Source of the DNA: Terrilactibacillus laevilacticus | GTDB taxonomy: Bacteria > Bacillota > Bacilli > Bacillales > Sporolactobacillaceae | NCBI RefSeq assembly: GCF_006517395.1 | Contig: NZ_VDCY01000001.1 | Location: 434,001-498,000 of the forward strand | Direction of reading: 5' to 3' | DNA: 64,000 nucleotides | Shown here: piece after piece, positions 38,643-47,475 of the stretch | Position numbering within the stretch: the stretch's first letter is position 1 | How the letters are laid out: each line of letters begins with the position of its first letter | Notes under the pieces: generated by a model | What the model was told of the DNA's origin: nothing | What the model saw: the letters and a program-made list of their open reading frames with translations, nothing else | The model's database searches: none | Made by a program: the position numbers and the translations under genes

Positions 38643-39488
38643 ATGCACGAAGATATGCACTATAGTGATGATTATAAATATATACCGATGACGTCTATAA
38701 ACTCGGGTTTAGGTCAGGAAGTGTTAAAAGATCTTTATTGTTATACCATTCAGATCGTTAATATTTGTTTTGTGGGTAATCCAGAAAAGAATGATGAGTG
38801 GATTTTGATCGATGCGGGAATGCCCAAATCAGCTAATAAAATTGTTTGTGAAGCAGAAAATAGGTTTGGTTCTAAACCGCCTAAAATGATGATTCTCACT
38901 CATGGGCACTTTGATCACGTCGGAGCGATCGTTGACTTGGTCAATTATTGGCACGTTCCAGTCTACGCGCATGAGTTGGAATTACCTTATTTAAAAGGAC
39001 AAAGAAGTTATCCAGAGCCAGATCCAACTGTCGAGGGTGGATTAATTGCTAAAATGTCTGCCATACTTCCACATGACCCCATCAATTTAGGAAAGCATGT
39101 CCAGGCTTTACCAGCAAATAATCTTATTCCTGAAATGCCAGAATGGTGCTGGATTCATACTCCCGGACACACACCAGGGCATGTATCATTATTTAGAAAT
39201 AGGGACCAATCTTTAATTGCGGGGGATGCTTTTATTACTGTCAAACAAGACTCCTTGCTTAATGTCCTTGTTCAAAATTTAAAAATTAGTGGCCCACCAA
39301 GATATTTAACTATGGATTGGCAGAAGGCATGGAAATCAGTAGAAAAATTACAAGCTCTAAAACCAAAAGTAGCGGTTACTGGTCATGGTATGCCTGCACA
39401 AGGCGTTACACTCGAGGATGGACTGACAACTCTTGCAACAAATTTTGATCAATTAGCCATTCCGGATTACGGTCGTTACCTGAATTAA
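38643..39488 (+). CDS. MBL-fold metallo-hydrolase
   Basis: 281-aa metallo-beta-lactamase-fold enzyme. The metal motif THGHFDH is followed by HTPGHTPGHVSLF, AGDAF and VTGHGMPA, the full set of binuclear-site ligands. The substrate is not predictable; the family includes glyoxalase II-like and lactonase-like enzymes. Start ATG 38643 follows AAAGGGAGAATGG. It stands alone between two decayed transporter genes. Confidence 0.85.
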   Translation: MHEDMHYSDDYKYIPMTSINSGLGQEVLKDLYCYTIQIVNICFVGNPEKNDEWILIDAGMPKSANKIVCEAENRFGSKPPKMMILTHGHFDHVGAIVDLVNYWHVPVYAHELELPYLKGQRSYPEPDPTVEGGLIAKMSAILPHDPINLGKHVQALPANNLIPEMPEWCWIHTPGHTPGHVSLFRNRDQSLIAGDAFITVKQDSLLNVLVQNLKISGPPRYLTMDWQKAWKSVEKLQALKPKVAVTGHGMPAQGVTLEDGLTTLATNFDQLAIPDYGRYLN

Positions 39489-39537
39489 TCACTTCTTTCG
39501 ACTTATATAAAAATTAACCCATTAGAGTACGAATACC

Positions 39538-39690
39538 CTAAGTCCCGAAGTAAATACCAAATGCAATCAGCGATAATCCAGATAGTATGGAGATCACTTT
39601 TAAAGTCCATAGGTTTAATAAAAGTCTTAGACCACTTGTTAGAACAGCTACCGTAAATGCCCTAACCAAAAAGTATCGATAATGGGCTTA
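39538..39690 (-). pseudogene. C-terminal fragment of a LysE-type exporter
   Basis: The minus strand gives RLLLNLWTLKVISILSGLSL followed by IAFGIYFGT and a stop. This is the last helix of LysE/RhtB amino-acid exporters (ISGLLLIxFGLYxx). Upstream in frame a stop comes within about 50 codons and no intact N-terminal half is found. The rest of the 39489-40233 gap holds only two hairpins (39777-39820; 39902-39927). Confidence 0.45.
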
Positions 39691-39776
39691 AAATCAACAA
39701 CAAAAAACTGATAAAAGACAGGAAATATTGAATCCTTCTTTCTGTTATCTATTAACGTGAGCTTGTTTAAATTTAG

Positions 39777-39820
39777 AAGACCTTCATGATCAAGACTCAG
39801 AATCTTGAGGAGGGGGTCTT
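39777..39820. other. imperfect hairpin in the gene-free gap
   Basis: AAGACC and GGTCTT enclose an inner CAAGA/TCTTG stem. A second hairpin, ATACCCCT/AGGGGTAT, lies at 39902-39927. Neither has a clean T tract. They may be old terminators of the lost transporter genes. Confidence 0.35.
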
Positions 39821-40233
39821 ACTTATCGTTAAAGCGTGATAAAAAACTTTAAGTAGAGTAAATAAGAAAAAGGATAGTAAGCTTGCAATCAACACAGAAA
39901 AATACCCCTAATCGTTATCAGGGGTATCATTAGGAACGGATGAATAATCAATGGCATGTGGAAGTACTTTATGATTAGTTCCGCCCATAGTTTTATTATT
40001 AACCCATTTTCTTTATTGTATTCCTTAATTAAGGAAGTCCATATAAAAAAAGATCACGTTGAAAAGAAACTTATGTTATAGCTTTTATTTAATTTTTATT
40101 CTGTGATTGTCAAATGATGTAGAAATTGGGCAGGAATCTATAGCCGTCATGTAGAATATTAAATATATGAGAAATTTCAACTAAAAAATTATAATGGGCT
40201 GATAGGTTAAATGATGACTGTGAGGATGATTTT

Positions 40234-40533
40234 ATGTGGTTGACCGATTATATTATTTTACTCATTACCATGCTTGTTTCCATGATGATATTCAAAGTGC
40301 TTTTTCATGGATTAAATAGAAGTATTTTACATCTTTTTGGTCCGTTGCAAAAACGAACCAAACGGTTAAAAAATAAAAAGAGAACCCAAAATATTATTTT
40401 TTATCTCCTTATCATAGGTTTCCTCATGATATCAAATACCGTTGATCTAAATAGCCTGGCATCAGGAATTATCATGGGATGTCTTATTAGCTTAATTGAA
40501 ATCATTTTTTATGATGAGAAAATCACTTCATAG
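40234..40533 (+). CDS. small membrane protein, unknown function
   Basis: 99 aa with a hydrophobic N-terminal helix (about 5-25), a very basic middle (QKRTKRLKNKKRTQN), and two further hydrophobic helices (about 53-72 and 76-95). TGAGGATG precedes ATG 40234. No family recognised. Confidence 0.6.
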   Translation: MWLTDYIILLITMLVSMMIFKVLFHGLNRSILHLFGPLQKRTKRLKNKKRTQNIIFYLLIIGFLMISNTVDLNSLASGIIMGCLISLIEIIFYDEKITS

Positions 40534-40785
40534 TTTCCTAGATTGATTGGTGTTAAATATTGAGAGCCTCAATTTCCTGTATAAGGCGTTGTTAAATATA
40601 GCTCTCAGTTGCCTTAAGTTGAAATCAACAGCTACATGTTTGATCGCCGCTTATAAGAAAGAAATGACTGAATCCTTCATATAGCCTTCCCGCATTTGTA
40701 ATAACTCAATTAATACCTCTTTATCCTTATCCAAATTTCAATATGATACAATATGATTAGAACTCTAAGAACAGGGGGAATCGTC

Positions 40786-41388
40786 ATGGGTTTTGTATCA
40801 GTTGTCGCAACTAAAGATTACTTGAACGTTTTGAGTGATGGTCTACATACTCAAGATCAAAAAGATGGGGAAATAACGATATTAAGTGAAGATACGCCTC
40901 ATTTCATAAAGATTAGCCCAGACCAATTCTTTGCTTTTACAGGCGATAAAGGTCTCTTTGATCAAATAAAGAAAGAGCTTGTCTATCAAGACCATGGCTA
41001 TGATTTAATTGACCTTGTTCATACATATCATACAAAAATCAGCAAAATTCCATATGAAAAAGCGCCTATTTTTATTACTATCGGAGGTTTAGATGATAAG
41101 CGAGATATGCAAGTTTTTGCTTTTTCAAATGAAAATAACACAGATAAAAGTTGGCTTCATTATACACCTAAAGAGAATGATTTATGCTGTACGTTTATGG
41201 AAAGTAGCCAGAACATTGATCAAAAGAGTCACCAAAAAATCACCGAAAAATTCAAAATCTATTTGGGAAAGTATGGAACAAACACAGCGAATAAAGCATC
41301 TAGAGCTCAACACGATTTAAACGCTTATGTGGCCTCTATCGATTCGACTGTAAACAAAAAAACTTTTCAACTCACAATTAAAAAGTAA
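40786..41388 (+). CDS. uncharacterised protein, Ntn-hydrolase-like N-terminus
   Basis: 200-aa soluble protein from ATG 40786 (AGGGGGAATC upstream). The pattern MGFVSVVATKDYLNVLSDGL, followed by FFAFTGDKG and PIFITIGGLDD, is reminiscent of the beta-strand start of proteasome-like N-terminal-nucleophile proteins. No obvious nucleophile follows the Met, so this is only a structural hint. No signal peptide. It is 86 bases before topB and may share its transcript. Confidence 0.5.
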   Translation: MGFVSVVATKDYLNVLSDGLHTQDQKDGEITILSEDTPHFIKISPDQFFAFTGDKGLFDQIKKELVYQDHGYDLIDLVHTYHTKISKIPYEKAPIFITIGGLDDKRDMQVFAFSNENNTDKSWLHYTPKENDLCCTFMESSQNIDQKSHQKITEKFKIYLGKYGTNTANKASRAQHDLNAYVASIDSTVNKKTFQLTIKK

Positions 41389-41474
41389 CTTTAGAGATAA
41401 ATCAAGGGAGACTGGCGCGGATTATTGCCGAGAAGCCCGGCGATCAAATATTAATAGTAGTAAGAGGTTGAAAA

Positions 41475-43661
41475 ATGACAAAAGTAGTAATTGCTGAGAA
41501 ACCATCTGTCGCAAAAAATATTGCAGATGCTTTAAAGATTAAGGGTAGGAACAATGGGTATTTTGAAGGTAATGGATACATTATTACATGGGCTTTTGGT
41601 CATCTTTTGCAACTTCTTGATGCCAAAGATTATGATGAGAAGATGGCCAAATGGCGCATGGAAAACTTTCCCTTTATTCCACATCGTTTTCGATACAAAG
41701 TAAAAAGTGATCCCCGAAACCGAGGAAAAGAAGACTCTGGTGCAAGAAAGCAACTAAAAATCATTTATAGTTTAATCAAACGTCATGATGTGGATATGAT
41801 TATATCTGCCTGTGATTTTGATAGAGAGGGTCAAATTATTGGAGATACAATCATTTATAATCTTAAGACCCAGAAACAAGTATATCGTCTTTTATTAAAT
41901 GAGTGGACACCGGACGAAGTGTTAAAAGGACTTCAAAATATTAAGCCTAATACTGAAATGAGACCTCTTCAAGCCGCTGGTATAAGCCGCCAATGGGCTG
42001 ATTGGGTCATTGGCATTAATTTAACATCAGTGGCTACATTAAAGTATCAGAAGGGATCTGGAAAGGCTCTAAATATTGGAAGGGTGCTGCTTCCTACATT
42101 AAAAATCATTTATGATCGAGATAAAGAAATAGAAAATTTTGTTCCAGAGGATTATTTTAAATTAGTAGCTACTTTTAAAACAAAAGACGATATAGAGTAC
42201 GAAGGTACTTATGTGGAGAATGAAAAGGAAAAATTTAAAAGTAAAGAAACTCTGAAATTAATACAACAAGCGCTAATCAATCAAACAGCAACGATTCTAG
42301 ACAAAAAAGTTGAACGTAAAAAAGAATATCCTCCATACTTATTTAACCTTTCTAACTTACAAGGTTTTATTACTAGTAAATACAAAGGCTGGACTTCAGA
42401 TAAAGTCTTGAAAGTAGCCCAATCCCTTTATGAAAAAAAATATATTACGTACCCACGTACTGCAAGTGTGGTGTTAGAAGAAAGCTTAGTGGATAAAGTA
42501 GCAAAGGTACTCAATAATTTAAAAAAAGGGCTGCCGTATGAAAATGAAATTACATTTGCAAAAAAGAAACGTGTTTTTAATAATTCAAAAGTAGAGAGCC
42601 ATAGTGCCATCATTCCAACCTATTTACTTCCAAAATCATTAACGAGGGATGAAGAAATCATCTATCATGCTATTAAAAATCGTTTTATCATGCAGTTTAT
42701 GCCTATTGCTGAGCATGAAGAAACTAAAATAATGACCAAAGTTAATAATGATAAAATAAAAGGTCTGTTTACATCAAAAGGGAAAGTTCAGCTTGTTGAA
42801 GGATGGAAAAAGGTTGAGAAAATTGAATCTAAAGATACTATCCTTCCTTTGGTAAATATAGATGAGGTTGTTAATATTATAGATCACAAATTGACATCTC
42901 ATGTGACGAAACCACCTAAGCATCATACAGAAAAAACGTTACTAAGAGTTATGGAAACATGCGGCAAGGGCAAAGACAAAGAGGATGAAAACAGTGAAGA
43001 AATGATGGCCGCTATTTTAAGCGGTTATAGTATTGGCACTCCAGCTACACGTGCAGAAATAATAAAAAAACTTAAAGATGTAGGCTACATGGCGTCTCAA
43101 AATAAAAATTTAATTTGTACTGAATTAGGTAGAAAATTAGTTGAAACATTTCCTGTAAAAGAATTATTTGATTTGGAATTTACAGGTAGATTAGAAAAAA
43201 CATTGTCAGATATCGAGAAACAAAAGTTTACTAAGGAAAATTTCTTGAACTTAATTTTTGACTTTACAACTAAGTCTGTTAATACAATTAAAAACGACAA
43301 AGATATTATTATTAATGAAGTGACTAAAGAAAAGAAATCAATTAAGGTTCTTGGAAAATGTCCTCTTTGTGGTCATGAAATTATAGAGGGGCAAAAGGGC
43401 TTTGGTTGCAGTAACTGGAAAAATGGTTGTAAATTTGTCATATGGAAAAACGATAAATTTTTAGCATCGATGAAGAAAAAACCAACAAAGACAATGGTGA
43501 AAATGCTTTTGAAAAATGGAGTAACGACAGTCAAAGGTTTGACAAGTAAAAAAGGTAATAAATTTGACGCAAATCTAAGATATGAGAAAAATCCTGATAA
43601 TGAATATTTTAGTTGGAAGATGGAATTTATTAAAGAGGTTGTTCAAAAAGTCAACAAATGA
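41475..43661 (+). CDS. topB: DNA topoisomerase III
   Basis: Type IA topoisomerase of 728 aa. The Toprim part has VVIAEKPSVAKNIADAL and SACDFDREGQIIGD. The active-site Tyr is in KKYITYPRTAS. A C-terminal zinc-ribbon-like module (CPLCGHEI...GFGCSNWKNGCKF) is present. Ribosome site AGAGG precedes ATG 41475. The last codons (EVVQKVNK) and the TGA are made by the left end of repeat copy D, so the natural C-terminus has been replaced. Confidence 0.93.
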   Translation: MTKVVIAEKPSVAKNIADALKIKGRNNGYFEGNGYIITWAFGHLLQLLDAKDYDEKMAKWRMENFPFIPHRFRYKVKSDPRNRGKEDSGARKQLKIIYSLIKRHDVDMIISACDFDREGQIIGDTIIYNLKTQKQVYRLLLNEWTPDEVLKGLQNIKPNTEMRPLQAAGISRQWADWVIGINLTSVATLKYQKGSGKALNIGRVLLPTLKIIYDRDKEIENFVPEDYFKLVATFKTKDDIEYEGTYVENEKEKFKSKETLKLIQQALINQTATILDKKVERKKEYPPYLFNLSNLQGFITSKYKGWTSDKVLKVAQSLYEKKYITYPRTASVVLEESLVDKVAKVLNNLKKGLPYENEITFAKKKRVFNNSKVESHSAIIPTYLLPKSLTRDEEIIYHAIKNRFIMQFMPIAEHEETKIMTKVNNDKIKGLFTSKGKVQLVEGWKKVEKIESKDTILPLVNIDEVVNIIDHKLTSHVTKPPKHHTEKTLLRVMETCGKGKDKEDENSEEMMAAILSGYSIGTPATRAEIIKKLKDVGYMASQNKNLICTELGRKLVETFPVKELFDLEFTGRLEKTLSDIEKQKFTKENFLNLIFDFTTKSVNTIKNDKDIIINEVTKEKKSIKVLGKCPLCGHEIIEGQKGFGCSNWKNGCKFVIWKNDKFLASMKKKPTKTMVKMLLKNGVTTVKGLTSKKGNKFDANLRYEKNPDNEYFSWKMEFIKEVVQKVNK

Positions 43662-43758
43662 TAAGCTACGAATTCTCGACGCCCGCTCGTTTTTCCCGTC
43701 CTCAAAACAGCGCCGCCTTGATCTTCTTGCTTCTAATTTATCGCCTTTTTGAACACGT
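43635..43758 (+). repeat. MITE-like dispersed repeat, copy D, fused to the end of topB
   Basis: Starts GAGGTTGTTCAAAAAGTCA, then CTACGAATTCTCGACGCCCG and a CGTTTTTCCCGTCCTC block, and ends with the complementary right end TATCGCCTTTTTGAACACG. About 124 bases, the most compact copy. Its first 27 bases are translated as the topB C-terminus. Confidence 0.82.
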
Positions 43759-43782
43759 ATTTAAAGATAATAAATAATTTCA

Positions 43783-43830
43783 TTCTGAACCTCTCATGAC
43801 TAAAGTCACGAGTGTTCTCGGATATTTCAT
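43783..43830 (-). repeat. 48-base palindromic repeat, copy 2
   Basis: Reverse complement of 9881-9928 with a single difference. Contains CTCATGACT-AA-AGTCACGAG. A possible third, decayed trace (CGTGACTTTAGT) is at 44561. It lies 25 bases after MITE copy D. Confidence 0.78.
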
Positions 43831-43851
43831 AAAATTTCTCTCTATTATTTA

Positions 43852-43874
43852 CGCCTCTACGTGAGGCTTTTTTT
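43852..43874 (+). terminator. intrinsic terminator downstream of topB
   Basis: GCCTC-TACGT-GAGGC followed by seven T. Confidence 0.75.
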
Positions 43875-44081
43875 ATCGATTTTTTTGGCTTAGCAATGAC
43901 CTATTGTTAATATCTTGAATATCTTAAACACTTTGATTTTGATACGATATTGCGTTATAAAAATCAATCTTGCTAGTTTTTCTAAATAGAGAGATTCCTT
44001 AATTTTCACGAGAAAATGATTAGAAACCACTAAATTTGGGCATATGAATAATAACTTACAACATAAGGAGGCAAAAGAATT

Positions 44082-44339
44082 ATGGGCTTTATTTGGTCAT
44101 TAATTATAGGAGGAATTTTAGGTTGGTTAGGAAGTTTAATTGTTGGACGAGACGTCCCTGGAGGTATTATTGGTAATATAATTGCCGGATTTATTGGTTC
44201 TTGGTTAGGGAACTTTCTACTTGGCCAATGGGGACCGGAAACAGGTGGATTTTACATTTTCCCTGCATTAATTGGGGCAATCGTGTTGATCTTCATTCTA
44301 AGTCTAATACTAAGATCATTTAAGCGAAGAAATGCCTAA
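44082..44339 (+). CDS. GlsB/YeaQ/YmgE-family stress-response membrane protein
   Basis: 85-aa protein with three Gly-rich helices (SLIIGGILGWLGSLIVG; GGIIGNIIAGFIGSWLG; FPALIGAIVLIFILSLI) and a basic tail, the transglycosylase-associated protein fold. Members are general stress proteins in Firmicutes. AAGGAGG precedes ATG 44082. A 14-bp-stem terminator follows. Confidence 0.87.
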   Translation: MGFIWSLIIGGILGWLGSLIVGRDVPGGIIGNIIAGFIGSWLGNFLLGQWGPETGGFYIFPALIGAIVLIFILSLILRSFKRRNA

Positions 44340-44362
44340 CGTTTAGTTGTACATTAATTATG

Positions 44363-44408
44363 AAAAGACAAGAAGAAAAATTTTCTTACTTCTCTTCTTG
44401 TCTTTTCT
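44363..44408 (+). terminator. terminator of the GlsB-like gene
   Basis: AAAAGACAAGAAGA pairs perfectly with TCTTCTTGTCTTTT. It is symmetric enough to act on both strands. Confidence 0.82.
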
Positions 44409-44620
44409 AATATAGGATATATAAATTACCATAACTTGGTTTAATCGATGTATTCTCTAAAAATTCAACATTAAACAATTGAACTACGGGTCATTAGATA
44501 CTTTTCTAATGAAAAATCCTGGATCAACATAGAAAATATTCTACAAATTATAAATTTGGTCGTGACTTTAGTAATTTAATATGTTAAATTAATGAAGTAG
44601 TAAAGTAATGACCCCTATTG

Positions 44621-44652
44621 AATAAGCCCTGCTCCCTTAGGGCTTATTTTTA
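44621..44652 (+). terminator. orphan terminator-like hairpin
   Basis: AATAAGCCCT pairs with AGGGCTTATT around an 8-base loop, followed by T residues. No intact gene precedes it in 44409-44620. It may remain from a lost gene or end a small transcript. Confidence 0.55.
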
Positions 44653-44849
44653 TTATTTATAATTCAATTATGTTATCTAAAGTATTATATTGGTTGTATC
44701 TAAAATATCAAAATAAATAAAAATGATTAAGCTTGTGGAGGTTGTATTCTACAAGCTTATTTTATTTGAGAAAATACGTTAAAGAGAAATCAATCGTAAA
44801 TTCCAGACTCTTTGGGCCTGATAACAATCGAAAATGGATTGGCGTGATA

Positions 44850-45580
44850 TTGATTATGACGATGGGAAGTAAACCATATATTCGAACTTACGTGAATGTA
44901 GATGAAAATATTAGAAAGAGCAAATCAATATATGATAGATAGGCTATCAGAAGTAACACGTTTTGAGGCAGCTTGTACTTGATATTGTAGGTATTGACCA
45001 TCTGACTCATTCCCTTAAAAAGGCTATTGAGTATTTTGGAAAAGCTGAACATGGTCAACTACGATTCGTAACTAAATTTCATCACATCGATCATTTACTC
45101 GATGCCAGACACAAAGGAAGGACCCGTTTTCGTTTTAGTGTAAATGCAGACTACGTCATAAAGTATTTTGAGCCTGGTACATCACCGTTAGACTATCGAA
45201 TTGAAGTTGCACGTAAAGTTGCAAGGGCTGGGATATCCACTTGGATTTATTGCTGCACCTATTTATATTTACGAAGGTTGGAAAGAAGGCTATAGAGAAC
45301 TCTTTGAAAAACTCGACTCAGAATTACCAACAGAATCAAGAAATGATATAACATTTGAGTTGATTCAACATAGATTCACTAAACCTGCAAAGCGCGTTAT
45401 AGAAAAGAATTACCCTAAAACAAAGCTAATCATGAATGAAGATGAGCGTCGATATAAATGGGGAAGGTATGGGATTGGCAAGTATATATATCAAAAAAAT
45501 GAAGAGCAAGAACTTCGTGAGGCATTAGAAGCTATATAGATCACTTTTTCCCTGAAGCAAAAATTGAATATTTTTCTTAG
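44850..45580 (+). pseudogene. splB: spore photoproduct lyase pseudogene
   Basis: Three frames together spell the C-terminal two thirds of SplB, the radical-SAM enzyme that repairs UV spore photoproduct: GSKPYIRTYVNVDE, RFEAACT, DIVGIDHLTH, RFVTKFHHIDHLLDA, GFIAAPIYIYEGW, ELIQHRFTKPAKRVIEKNYP, KWGRYGIGKYIYQK, and DHFFPEAKIEYFS with the stop at 45578. Frameshifts are near 44906 (extra A), 44980 (two bases lost), 45232 (extra G) and 45534 (one base lost). The N-terminal part with the CxxxCxxC cluster motif is unrecognisable. Two short frames in this tract are fragments of this gene. Confidence 0.88.
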
Positions 45581-45678
45581 TAATTCATATATATCTTATA
45601 AAAATGATGATCATTATCGTAATTAAGTAGGATACAAAAGGCGAGTGAATAAGTTTTCACACGCCTATCGAAGGGAAT

Positions 45679-45792
45679 TCAAATACGGTTTAATTTTAAT
45701 AAAAGGAAAATTGCCCCAATAAGAATAAGTAAAATAAATAGAAAAGCGATTAAGGTAACACTAAAACCTCGAACAAATTGAGCGGATGATAA
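45679..45792 (-). pseudogene. YjcZ-like peptide gene without a start codon
   Basis: The minus strand reads SSAQFVRGFSVTLIAFLFIL then LILIGAIFLLLKLNRI and a stop. This is the same one-helix architecture as the YjcZ peptide at 36698-36796. AAAGGAG lies directly upstream, but the codon in start position is TTA and no ATG, GTG or TTG is in frame. Probably inactivated by start-codon loss. Nothing else was seen in 45581-45958. Confidence 0.5.
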
Positions 45793-45958
45793 ACAACTCC
45801 TTTTTCTTACCCCTTGGTTCCTGTGTTCTTCTTATATAATAATATGTATCTATTTTATGAGATGGATAGGCAAATTGACAGGAAAAGAGAAGATAAAAAG
45901 GGATATGTGGTACCATTTTGAATGCACCCGAATCATTAATGGAAAAATGTTCAACCTA

Positions 45959-46579
45959 TTAATGAATATCCCGGAATACCCCGATGACTTTTCCAAGAAT
46001 CACACAATCATTTAATATGATAGGCTCCATTGTTGGATTTTCTGGTTGAAGCCTGACATGGCCTTTTTCCTTATAAAAGCGTTTAACAGTAGCCTCATCG
46101 TCTTCCGTCATTGCAACAATTATTTCACCATTATCGGCACTTCTTTGTTGGCGAACAATGACTTTATCTCCATTCAGAATGCCCGCTTCAATCATACTAT
46201 CCCCAATGACATTTAAGACAAAAACATCATTATCGTTGACCATTGTCTTTGGTACAGGGAAATATTCCTCAATATTCTCGATCGCAGTAATAGGTAGTCC
46301 AGCAGTCACTTTACCGACAACAGGGACGTGAACGACGTTATTTTCTTCTGGTGTAAAACTAGCAGATGAATCATCAAGGACTTCAATAGCACGGGGTTTT
46401 GTTGGATCTCTTCGGATCAATCCTTTTTTTTCTAAGCGTGAGAGATGTCCATGAACGGTAGAACTGGAAGCGAGTCCTACAGCGTCACCAATCTCTCTGA
46501 CTGAAGGGGGATAACCTTTAGTTTGAACTTCGTGTTTTATAAAATCAATGATATCTTGTTGTCTCTGAGAGAGTTTCAT
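45959..46579 (-). CDS. lexA: SOS repressor LexA
   Basis: 206-aa repressor. It has an N-terminal winged helix ([23 protein letters not shown]), the cleavage site Ala93-Gly94 (KVTAGLP), catalytic Ser128 (GDSMIEAG) and Lys166 (ATVKRF). The start at 46579 (MKLSQRQQ) follows GAAAGGAATG; the frame continues to 46702 but that part crosses the operator region. It is divergent from yneA, with LexA boxes in between. Confidence 0.96.
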   Translation of the reverse strand: MKLSQRQQDIIDFIKHEVQTKGYPPSVREIGDAVGLASSSTVHGHLSRLEKKGLIRRDPTKPRAIEVLDDSSASFTPEENNVVHVPVVGKVTAGLPITAIENIEEYFPVPKTMVNDNDVFVLNVIGDSMIEAGILNGDKVIVRQQRSADNGEIIVAMTEDDEATVKRFYKEKGHVRLQPENPTMEPIILNDCVILGKVIGVFRDIH

Positions 46580-46647
46580 AATTATTTCATTCCTTTCACT
46601 GCACTCAAAATTTCCACTATTATTATAACATGTCGATTTAACGAACA

Positions 46648-46741
46648 CAAACATTCGTTCGAAAAAAATACAAACAGTTGTTCTTAAAAAATATTGACAC
46701 AAACGGTTGTTCGTAATAAACTATAAACGAACAAACATTCT
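46648..46741. promoter_or_regulatory. LexA box cluster in the lexA-yneA intergenic region
   Basis: Good boxes are CAAACATTCGTTCG (46648-46661) and CAAACGGTTGTTCG (46700-46713), each one base from CGAACN4GTTCG. Weaker ones are CAAACAGTTGTTCT (46671-46684) and CGAACAAACATTCT (46728-46741). The arrangement allows joint control of lexA and yneA. Confidence 0.85.
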
Positions 46742-46758
46742 TATTTATGGGGTGGTTA

Positions 46759-47058
46759 ATGATGCATTCAACAACTCAAAATGTCAAAGGGACTTCTTTC
46801 ATTATTATATTTGTTTTTCTTATTCTTTTTATTTCTTTCTTTACGGCAAGGACCATTCTGGCTAATAGTCCTGATCAATATAAAACAATTACCATTAATA
46901 GAGGAGAAACGTTATGGTCAATTGCCAAAACATATAAAAATGATACTCATGGTTTTAATACGAATGAGTTTATTAATTGGGTTGTAAGAGAAAATGATAT
47001 TGACAATGACCGATTAAAGTCGAATCAAAAGATCATTATACCGGTATTGAAACAGTAG
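46759..47058 (+). CDS. yneA: SOS cell-division suppressor YneA (LysM)
   Basis: 99-aa membrane-anchored division inhibitor induced by DNA damage. One transmembrane helix (about 13-33) is followed by a LysM domain (YKTITINRGETLWSIAKTYK ... KSNQKIIIPVL). Start ATG 46759 or 46762 behind GGGGTGG; the ATG at 46747 lies before that site. The operator cluster directly upstream and divergence from lexA support the name over generic LysM protein. yneB, which follows yneA in B. subtilis, is absent. Confidence 0.88.
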   Translation: MMHSTTQNVKGTSFIIIFVFLILFISFFTARTILANSPDQYKTITINRGETLWSIAKTYKNDTHGFNTNEFINWVVRENDIDNDRLKSNQKIIIPVLKQ

Positions 47059-47118
47059 CCTTGCATATCCATCTCCTTTACGATAAGCTATTTTCAACTT
47101 AATGTAAGGAGAATATAT

Positions 47119-47352
47119 ATGCTGGCTAAAGAAAAATTAAAACGAATTTCGGAACTAAGTAAAAAGTCAAAACTTGAAGGATTAACGATAGAGGAAAAAA
47201 AAGAGCAACAAGCTCTCAGGGAAGAGTATCTTAAAGCGTTTCGAAAAGGATTTCGGGATCATTTACATACCATCAAAGTAGTAGATGAAGAAGGGACAGA
47301 TGTGACCCCATTAAAATTAAAACAAAGTAAGGAACGCCGATCAAAGAATTAG
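47119..47352 (+). CDS. ynzC: DUF896 protein YnzC
   Basis: 77-aa helical protein ([30 protein letters not shown]) of the DUF896/UPF0291 family. It usually follows yneA or yneB and is often in the SOS operon. Function unknown. AAGGAG precedes ATG 47119. Confidence 0.92.
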   Translation: MLAKEKLKRISELSKKSKLEGLTIEEKKEQQALREEYLKAFRKGFRDHLHTIKVVDEEGTDVTPLKLKQSKERRSKN

Positions 47353-47475
47353 AAGATTATTTTTGATATACAAAAATAATTAGAATTCAATTTTGATATA
47401 AATTTGATGAAGAATTTATATAGTTTGTGTTAAACTGTAAGTGTTCCTTATTTTCAGATGAAAGGATGAAATTCA

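Noticed and set aside
40534-40752. 26-codon minus-strand frame (MDKDKEVLIELLQMREGYMK...)
   Set aside because: Protein-like composition, but TTG start without a ribosome site and no known family; too little to support a gene.
41400-41460. GC-rich patch with GCCG/CGGC before topB
   Set aside because: Small imperfect hairpin without T tract or match to the other repeats; could be a worn repeat fragment but not supported.
44733-44942. 69-codon frame before the splB remnant
   Set aside because: Its end (GSKPYIRTYVNVDE) is part of the splB pseudogene and its start lies in a hairpin; not an independent gene.
45201-45539. 112-codon frame as an intact SplB-like protein
   Set aside because: It covers only the C-terminal part of SplB after a frameshift, without cluster cysteines; scored as pseudogene.
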